Assembly: GCA_938743325.2 (NCBI GenBank)
Contig: OW568885.1
Coordinates: forward strand, 124,001 to 188,000
Direction of reading: 5' to 3'
Origin: Pycnococcus provasolii
Taxonomy: Eukaryota; Chlorophyta; Pseudoscourfieldiophyceae; Pseudoscourfieldiales; Pycnococcaceae
Length of the DNA stretch: 64,000 bases
Below the pieces are notes generated by a model. The model made no database searches. It saw only the letters and a list, made by a program, of their open reading frames with translations, and was not told the DNA's origin. The translations under genes were made by a program, and so were the position numbers. This document shows positions 58,274-64,000 of the stretch, piece by piece. Each line of letters opens with the position of its first letter. The stretch's first letter is position 1.

Positions 58274-59379
58274 ACCAATACTAATAATGTTATCCTGAGA
58301 AGGAAGACCTTAGAAGGATAAGGAAGACCAAGCAAGAACACCACCACCAGGTCTTCAAGAGTGAGACAGTGAGAGCACAAGCGCACAAGCGCACACTGGT
58401 TTGTGGACGGACACGCACGCCGCCACACACTGCGAGAAGAATGAACTGCGCAGAAGAAAGGGGGGGGGGAGGGCGAATGGCGGACCTCTGAGGATACCGA
58501 TTCGAAGATCGCCGTCCCCGCAGAGCTAGCAGCACAGGGAGGTTGGGTTAGGGAGTTTGGTTTTTTTAAAAATAGGGGTTTGGGTTATCTTTCTTCCCTC
58601 GGGGGATCGATCCCATGGCGGGGGTCATGGTGGCGGCGGCGTTACGCAGCTGGCGGCACACAGCAAGAACGCAGCAAACGTCGCTATGAACGGTCAAGGA
58701 TCCGTTGAGGTAAGGGCGGTCACCGTTGTCGCATCAAAATCATGCAGAAGCAGATCAAGGACGAGAGTGCAAACAGCGCACGGAAAGCTCTTTAGCATCA
58801 GCGACAGCGCAGGGATATCTGAGAGGGGGAGAGGCGGTTGAGCGTTCAGAGCGTCAACCGCCTCTCCCAGCAACCGCAGATATCCGACCGGCACATACGA
58901 TGCAATCTGCAAAACACAATGCATGAGGATCTCGGAGCGCGGCTTCGGTCGGGTCACAGGGCAAGTACAATTCACAATATTGTTTACACACACACTACAA
59001 AAATACCGTCCTGACGGAACCACCACACAACCAACCTGACAACAGCAACCACAACCACAACCACAACACAAACAACCCAACACCAACCACACAAACAACC
59101 CAACCGCAACCACACAAACAACCCAACAGCAACTAAGCAAACAACCAAACAGCAACCACACAAACAACCCAGAGCATATTATCCACGTCAACATGCCCTT
59201 GCTCCCACCAACCAGTAGACAGACCAAAGAGAATAATTCTAAACCCAAAGCAAACTGACCACCTCAACCAAGACCGACGCCCAACGCACACTGACTACCC
59301 ACCTCAATCAAACCAACACCCAACGCTAACTGGCCACCTTAATCAAGATTCAAGAGCGACGCCCAATGCAAAAGGACCA
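58274..59379. other. Intergenic region with telomere-like motif and CAACCA-rich stretch
   Basis: A GGGTTAGGG/GGGGTTTGGG motif lies at 58543-58585. A hairpin at 58813-58885 has its own entry. A low-complexity CAACCACACAAACAACC stretch runs at about 59020-59165. No gene is seen; the open frame at 58557-58841 has no relative I recognise. Confidence 0.45.
58813..58885. repeat. Two-tier hairpin (foldback) sequence
   Basis: An outer stem of nine bases (GGATATCTG at 58813-58821 with its complement at 58877-58885) encloses a perfect 15-bp inner stem (GGGAGAGGCGGTTGA at 58827-58841 with its complement at 58854-58868) and a 12-base loop. It could be a miniature foldback element or a structured RNA precursor. 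Confidence 0.7.
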
Positions 59380-59714
59380 TGCATACCCAACACGACTCTT
59401 AAGTCCAACCAACATACGCAGGATGAGACCACTCTCCTAACACGTCAACCACAACTGGAGAAGAGTATGGGAACAAAATTGTGAATCACCGGGATCGGTA
59501 AGCTTGTCTAATTAGCAGGGGAACTTTTATGGGGCCTGAATGAGAGCGTTTTGTATGCAGTAGGGTGGTTAACAGCATGAGTTTTTCTTTGTATGTAGGG
59601 TGGATGTGTCTGATGGTGTACATACTTTATTTACTTGTTCTGTCTTCGTTTAGGTGCAGGAACTTCTTCTTGTAACCCCAATAGTCTGGAAAAAAAAAAA
59701 AAAAAAAAAAAAAA
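59380..59714 (+). mobile_element. 5'-truncated LINE 3' end with poly-A tail
   Basis: This stretch matches the 3' UTR of the LINE at 7382-9830 in inverse orientation. Shared blocks include ACTCTTAAGTC, CCTAACACGTCAACCA, TAGCAGGGGAACTTT and CTTCTTGTAACCCCAATAGT. It ends in a 25-base A tail (59690-59714). It holds only the end of the element, as expected for a truncated insertion, plus a short local duplication of the TATGTAGGGTGG segment. Confidence 0.85.
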
Positions 59715-59847
59715 GGGGTTTGGGTTAGGGGTTTGAGGTGGTTTAGGGAGTTTGGGTTAGGGGTTTGGGTTTGGTTTAGGGGTTTGGGGTGGTTTAGGGG
59801 TTTGGTTTAGGGGTTTGGTTTAGGGGTTTGGTTTAGGGGTTTGAGGG
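59715..59847 (+). repeat. Telomere-like GGGGTTT/TTTAGGGG array
   Basis: About 130 bases of imperfect GGGGTTTGGTTTAGG units start directly after the LINE A tail. Confidence 0.85.
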
Positions 59848-60915
59848 TCCACGTGTCCCAGTCACGTGCTTCAACTTGCTTGGCCAGCGCGACGTATGGT
59901 TGCGGTCATAGAAGTCAGAACTCCGTGCGGGCGCGTATGGTAGTCTATGTACAAGACATTCCGTTCCGCCCACTCCGATAATCCACAAACAGAATTTGTA
60001 CAGGTGGCGTGAGTGAGCACTCGCACTTTACAGCTGCGTTGCTTGCGTGTCAGGGCAAAACATCTTTTACAAGCTTGCGACACAAGTTTGCGCATATGCA
60101 TACTCACATATTTTCAGCAGAGACGACGAAACCGATATGCAACAGTCACAACAACGCATCAGCGAAGCTCAACGCAATATTTCACGCACTAATTTCGCAT
60201 ATTCGCATATATTTCGCATATCGCATATTTCATTCGCACTAATAGTTGTGTCTTTTAATGGCTGTCACGCGCACTTTCTCTGGCCGACATGGCGCGTCGT
60301 GCCTTAAAAAGGAGAGATCGAAAGCTGGGTCGCCGCAACGTTTGTTTTTGGTGAAGCACCTGTCGGAGCATCGGTTTTGCCAAAGCAGTTTATTGAGCAG
60401 GTCGCACAAAATATCACGGCGCATGTTGCCATCGCGCCAGATGAAATGCACAGTTTTAAGCTCAAAGCTAGGGACAGTTCCAAGGATATGTCTATCGACG
60501 CCACGCTACCCATTGCGAGCGACGCGACAGCATTTGTTCGCGCGTGGTATGAGTTTGGTGTCTGGCGAGAGCTTGACCCAGACAGTCTGGACACCGCTTC
60601 TTGTGTACGTTGCGTCGACTAGTCGTGTACCTGGGCCGGCCGGATGGACATTCGTTGATTCACAGAGGCAAGCACAAAAAGACGAAGCTCTTGACAGACA
60701 TGTTTCTGCGCGCACAGACACCAACAATGTCGCTTGCAAAAGTCGCCAAAGCCAGGCTGACGTTACCGGAACCGCTTCTTGATGAGAGGTTTGCACACTG
60801 CACAGCGGCCATAAAGGTAGGGCTTTGAGCGAGGTTGGAGACTAGGGGTTTAGACTAGGGGTTTGCCTTTTTCTGCTTTTCCCTCTTTGTTTGTGTCGTC
60901 ACTCCGGAAACACTT
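59848..60915. other. Intergenic region with an unrecognised open frame
   Basis: A plus-strand frame at 60308-60622 (WVAATFVFGEAPVGASVLPK, FVRAWYEFGVWRELDPDS) has protein-like composition but no ATG near its start and no known family. An adjacent frame (VYVASTSRVPGPAGWTFVDS) continues in another phase. It may be a decayed or spliced gene. AT-rich TTCGCATAT repeats lie at about 60187-60236, and a TTTAGACTAGGGG motif at about 60843-60870. Confidence 0.3.
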
Positions 60916-60950
60916 GTTGTCACCGTGACGACAAGTTGTCACCGTGACGA
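60916..60950. promoter_or_regulatory. Tandem dyad sites upstream of the CobW gene
   Basis: The 16-base unit GTTGTCACCGTGACGA occurs twice, 19 bases apart. Each copy contains the interrupted palindrome GTCAC-C-GTGAC and a TGACG core as bound by bZIP-type factors. They lie 110-145 bases upstream of the likely CobW start codon. Confidence 0.45.
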
Positions 60951-60991
60951 AACCCTGTTTTTCCCGAAACAGTGAAACCAACCGCAGCAGT

Positions 60992-61042
60992 ATGGCGGCG
61001 GCATCTACCACCCTAATCACTGAAGCTTCTACCAACAAGTGA
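60992..61042 (+). CDS. Possible upstream open reading frame of the CobW gene
   Basis: An ATG opens a 16-codon frame (MAAASTTLITEASTNK) ending in TGA 17 bases before the main ATG at 61060. Its ATG context is good (a purine at -3 is absent, but GCG follows). It could reduce translation of the main frame. Alternatively, the start region is the end of an unannotated 5' exon, since CAAGGTATG after it resembles a splice donor. Confidence 0.35.
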   Translation: MAAASTTLITEASTNK

Positions 61043-61059
61043 TCATCAGCAGTCAAGGT

Positions 61060-62715
61060 ATGCCCGTCATTGAGCGTCAAGGGCCGAACATCAACTCGAA
61101 GAAACGCAAAATGGCCGCAGCAACGACAACCCCTCCTGTGCCAGTCACGCTTCTCTCTGGGTTCCTTGGCGCAGGCAAAACCACCTTGTTGAAACACATT
61201 CTTGAGCAGACGCGGAGTGATAGTAATGCCTCCTCCCCCTCGGGTCAAGCAAACAAAAAACAAACCGCGAAAAAAGTCGCGGTGCTTGTGAACGATATGG
61301 CAGAAGTGAACATCGACGCGTCACTCGTGAAAGGAAATAAACTCGTGCAGCGCGAGGAAAAAATGGTCGAACTGCACAACGGATGCATATGCTGCACTCT
61401 GCGTGAGGACCTCATCAAGGAACTTGCAGCACTCGCAAAAGATGGGCGATTCGACGCCATCGTCATCGAGTCCACGGGCGTCAGCGACCCCATCGAGGTG
61501 GCGGAGACGTTTTCTGTCGAACTGAACGAAGATGACGAGAACTCCAAAGCGCCTGACGACTGGGAGCGGAACTCCCTCGTCGCGGCACTCGGCGGGAAAG
61601 CTTCCCTGAACGAGGTGGCGAAGCTCGACACATGTGTGACTGTTGTCGACTGCGCGTCGTTCGACGTCGACCTCACCTCCGCGGCTGAACTGCGAGAGCG
61701 CTTCGAGGGGAGCGCGGAGCCGGACGACGAGCGCAGCGTCGCGCCGCTCTTCATGAGCCAAGTCGAGTTTGCTGACGTGATTGTGCTCAGCAAGGTGGAT
61801 CTCGTCAGCAACACGGTCGCAAATGACGTCGAGTCTGCGGTGCGTGCTCTGAATCCGGGTGCACAGGTGATCAGGGCCACCCGCGGCGTCGTGCCTCTCG
61901 ACAGTGTGCTATGCACCGGACTGTTTGACATGGACAAGGCTTCGGACTCTCCTGGTTGGCTCAAGACGATGCGTGGCGAAACCGTGGTCCCCGAGACGGA
62001 GGTGTACGGCATCGCCAGCTTCGTCTACAAGGCGCGCACGCCATTCCACCCGGCCCGTTTCATGGATTTTTTGGATAAACATTTCATCTTGAAGTTGATG
62101 AGCTCTGGCGAGGAGGGGGACGAGGGTCCTGAGGAGGAGCAGAATGGAGGCCAAATGCAAGGATGCGAGGATGGAACGTGCGCTGATGATGATGCGTACG
62201 ATACTCCGGTGGAGCGCGAGCAGGAAGCCAAGTTGAGGACGCAACACACCCGCGAGGAGTTTGGGAACGTCATGCGAAGCAAGGGGTACATCTGGCTCGC
62301 AGGTCGAGACGACCTCGTCGGCGAGTGGAGCCAGGCGGGCGTCATGGGTGAGTTTAGCTGTACCGGGCCGTGGATGGCTCATGTGCCTGAGGACGACTGG
62401 CCTGAGGAGGGTACGGACGCATACGACGACGTGATGAAGGACTTTGCTGGGCCTGAGATACAGGATAGGAGGCAGGAGATTGTGTTTATTGGTCAGAATC
62501 TGCGCCAAGATGCGATTGTGTCCGCCCTCGACGCGTGCTTGATCAACGCGAGCGACTTGCGTCGCCGCGGCCGCTCGGCGCATGATCGTAATGACGGCGG
62601 TGAGCACGCGTGGAAGTTCGGCGTGAACTACCTCGAGGATCCGTTCCCGCGCTGGCCTACGCTGTCAAATTTCATGACAGAAGAAGAAGAAGATGGAGAG
62701 GAAGGAGAGGAGTAA
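61060..62715 (+). CDS. CobW/COG0523-family metal-chaperone GTPase
   Basis: 551 residues from the ATG at 61060 (an alternative start is MAAATTTPPV at 61111). Motifs: Walker A LLSGFLGAGKTTLLKHIL, VAVLVNDMAEVNIDASLVK, the metal-binding LHNGCICCTLREDLIKEL (the family's C-x-C-C), IVIESTGVSDPIEVAETF, the G4-type VLSKVDLV, and the C-terminal CobW_C region from EVYGIASFVYKARTPFHPAR to IVFIGQNLRQDAIVSALDAC. An acidic Cys/Asp insertion (MQGCEDGTCADDDAYD) may also bind metal. Members act as zinc or other metal chaperones. The gene lies downstream of tandem dyad sites and a possible uORF. Confidence 0.88.
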   Translation: MPVIERQGPNINSKKRKMAAATTTPPVPVTLLSGFLGAGKTTLLKHILEQTRSDSNASSPSGQANKKQTAKKVAVLVNDMAEVNIDASLVKGNKLVQREEKMVELHNGCICCTLREDLIKELAALAKDGRFDAIVIESTGVSDPIEVAETFSVELNEDDENSKAPDDWERNSLVAALGGKASLNEVAKLDTCVTVVDCASFDVDLTSAAELRERFEGSAEPDDERSVAPLFMSQVEFADVIVLSKVDLVSNTVANDVESAVRALNPGAQVIRATRGVVPLDSVLCTGLFDMDKASDSPGWLKTMRGETVVPETEVYGIASFVYKARTPFHPARFMDFLDKHFILKLMSSGEEGDEGPEEEQNGGQMQGCEDGTCADDDAYDTPVEREQEAKLRTQHTREEFGNVMRSKGYIWLAGRDDLVGEWSQAGVMGEFSCTGPWMAHVPEDDWPEEGTDAYDDVMKDFAGPEIQDRRQEIVFIGQNLRQDAIVSALDACLINASDLRRRGRSAHDRNDGGEHAWKFGVNYLEDPFPRWPTLSNFMTEEEEDGEEGEE

Positions 62716-62933
62716 CATGACAAGAGCTAAACCTTAGACAAAAAATTTGTGACAAGTATCTTACTAAATACAGTAGATACAGTGACACGTGACATCTCCC
62801 ATCTGCCCAAACCTTTCCCAAGCATATGGAGAAGGAATCAAGGGCACAAAGACGCGAAACCCCCCACACGTACTCTCGGTTACCTTGTTACAGTATATCC
62901 CCTTGCTCGTACCATTCCCCCCTTGACTCGTCA

Positions 62934-62973
62934 ACCCCTAACCCCTAACCCCTAACCCCTAACCCCTAACCCC
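62934..62973. repeat. Telomere-like (CCCCTAA)5 tract upstream of citrate synthase
   Basis: Five to six perfect CCCCTAA units, about 245 bases upstream of the citrate synthase ATG. This is the most regular such tract in the window. Confidence 0.92.
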
Positions 62974-63216
62974 GAAACAGTGTACTCACAGTGTAGGGTA
63001 AGTTCTATGAGCCTCCCTCCTCCCTCCGGGATATTTTCCCCCAGTGGCCAGTGAGGAGGAGACCGAAAGTTCTCCTTTTCGCCGCGTGGACTGCAGTTTA
63101 CGTCGAGAAAATGTTTCAAGGAAAAACAAGGCACCCCTGTTTTTATAACCTTTCCCCCTTTCCTTCGCTTTTCCCCCTTTCCTTCGCTTCGCTGATTTTT
63201 CTGCTACCTATTTGAC

Positions 63217-64000
63217 ATGTCGTCCCCGGCAGCCTCCATGGCCATGGCTGCTCTCCTCCGGGGTCCAGGGATGTCTCTTCTCCGGGCTTGTGGTGGCTCC
63301 TCACCAGTGTCCTCAGTGTCGTCTTCAGTTTCGTTTTTTAGTCCCAGGTTTTTGTCCTCCTCAGCATCCTGCTTGGGTGTCGCGTGGAGTGAAACGGGGG
63401 GTGCGAAGGCATCAGGAGAAGTGGCGAAACTGACCATGCCGTCCGGAGACTCCGTGGACATTCCCATACTCGTGCCCACGTACGGGTCAGACAAGTTCCT
63501 CGACGTCAAGGGACTCAAAAAAGCTACCGGGTGCTTCACGTACGACCCGGGACTCATGGAGACCGCGACGTGCCAGAGCGGTATCACCTTTCTCGACGGA
63601 GACAACGGAGTGTGCTGCTACCGAGGATATCCCGTCGACCAGCTTGCGCAGCACAGCGACTTCGTCACAACCGCGTATCTGCTCCTGCACGGCGACCTGC
63701 CCACGCCCGAACAGGACATCGCATGGCGCCGGGAACTCCAGAAGTACATGGTAGTCAACACGCGACTCGTCGAGTTCTACCGCAGCTTCCCCGATGGCGC
63801 ACACCCGATGGCGCAGATGAATAGCGTCGTCGGCGCCATGTCAGCCTTCTTCCCCGTGTCATTGGACCCCAACGACAAGGAGCAGCACATCACCGCGGCA
63901 ACTCGTCTCATCGCCAAGATGAACATGATCGCCGCGCTCATCTACCGCACAGACAAGAACAAGTCCGTCATCTACCCTCGACAGGACCTTACGTACGCAG
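63217..64000 (+). CDS. Citrate synthase, N-terminal part (runs off the window)
   Basis: The frame opens at ATG 63217 (MSSPAASMAMAALLRGPGMS) and stays open to the last base, about 261 codons. A Ser/Ala/Arg leader of about 65 residues fits mitochondrial or other organelle import. Conserved citrate synthase follows: VKGLKKATGCFTYDPGLMET, CQSGITFLDGDNGVCCYRGY, PVDQLAQHSDFVTTAYLLLH, then HPMAQMNSVVGAMSAFFP and TRLIAKMNMIAALIYR. The FTYDPGLMETATC-type start resembles bacterial and peroxisomal/glyoxysomal forms rather than the animal mitochondrial type. The active-site His/Asp residues lie beyond the window end. The enzyme condenses acetyl-CoA and oxaloacetate. Confidence 0.9.
   Translation, partial: MSSPAASMAMAALLRGPGMSLLRACGGSSPVSSVSSSVSFFSPRFLSSSASCLGVAWSETGGAKASGEVAKLTMPSGDSVDIPILVPTYGSDKFLDVKGLKKATGCFTYDPGLMETATCQSGITFLDGDNGVCCYRGYPVDQLAQHSDFVTTAYLLLHGDLPTPEQDIAWRRELQKYMVVNTRLVEFYRSFPDGAHPMAQMNSVVGAMSAFFPVSLDPNDKEQHITAATRLIAKMNMIAALIYRTDKNKSVIYPRQDLTYA

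Noticed and set aside
62934-62973. A chromosome end at the CCCCTAA array
   Set aside because: The array is only about 40 bases long, and ordinary genes continue on both sides, so it is interstitial.
1-64000. tRNA or rRNA genes
   Set aside because: No TTCGA-type T-loop in a cloverleaf context and no rRNA-like conserved block was seen by eye; a covariance-model scan would be needed to exclude divergent tRNAs.

Overview
The window looks like nuclear DNA of a green microalga, probably a flagellated prasinophyte-type chlorophyte; I cannot name the species. The evidence is a chloroplast Rubisco activase of green type fused to a rhodanese domain, a CBM20-bearing phosphoglucan water dikinase (starch phosphorylation), a FAX/TMEM14 protein with a transit-peptide-like leader, eukaryotic core genes (HSP90, CCT6, UTP14, SKI2, PIG-L) and a centriole/basal-body FOP (CEP43) homologue. 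Genes are GC-rich, closely packed on both strands and intron-poor. The introns I can place are few (usually one, 69 to about 450 nt, GT-AG) and all restore frame exactly.

Layout. 1-6.9 kb: a gene-free stretch with a tiny palindromic insertion, then FOP, an unknown acidic/coiled-coil protein, an RCC1-type propeller and Rubisco activase-rhodanese. 7.1-12.6 kb: a mobile-element island holding a MITE with TTAA flanks, an internally deleted LINE and a KDM3-like JmjC gene whose 5' end abuts the LINE. 12.6-21.5 kb: a LysM protein, glycerol-3-phosphate dehydrogenase, a Sec15-like protein, cytochrome b561 and two small genes. 22.8-32.3 kb: HSP90, then two related beta-helix surface proteins, one GPI-anchored-looking and one a receptor kinase. 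32.4-46.9 kb: UTP14, an ERI1-like exonuclease, PIG-L, a polysaccharide deacetylase, phosphoglucan water dikinase and CCT6. 47.9-64 kb: a small gene, SKI2, an MRS2-type Mg channel, FAX, bS6m, a second LINE fragment, a CobW GTPase and the start of citrate synthase, cut by the window edge.

Most genes are ordinary housekeeping genes. Four things stand out. (1) Telomere-like repeats (TTAGGG, TTAGGGG, GGGTTT variants) lie just upstream of about ten genes, and one tract encodes part of a chloroplast transit peptide. (2) A 20-nt motif lies 1-8 nt after the stop codon of three unrelated genes. (3) A surface beta-helix protein neighbours a receptor kinase with a related ectodomain; a 65-bp inverted repeat shared with the HSP90 3' region brackets the surface gene. 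(4) There is a set of mobile-element relics, including two LINE 3' ends that both run from poly-A into GGGGTT. The best candidate for an undescribed system is the beta-helix receptor kinase plus GPI-like partner.
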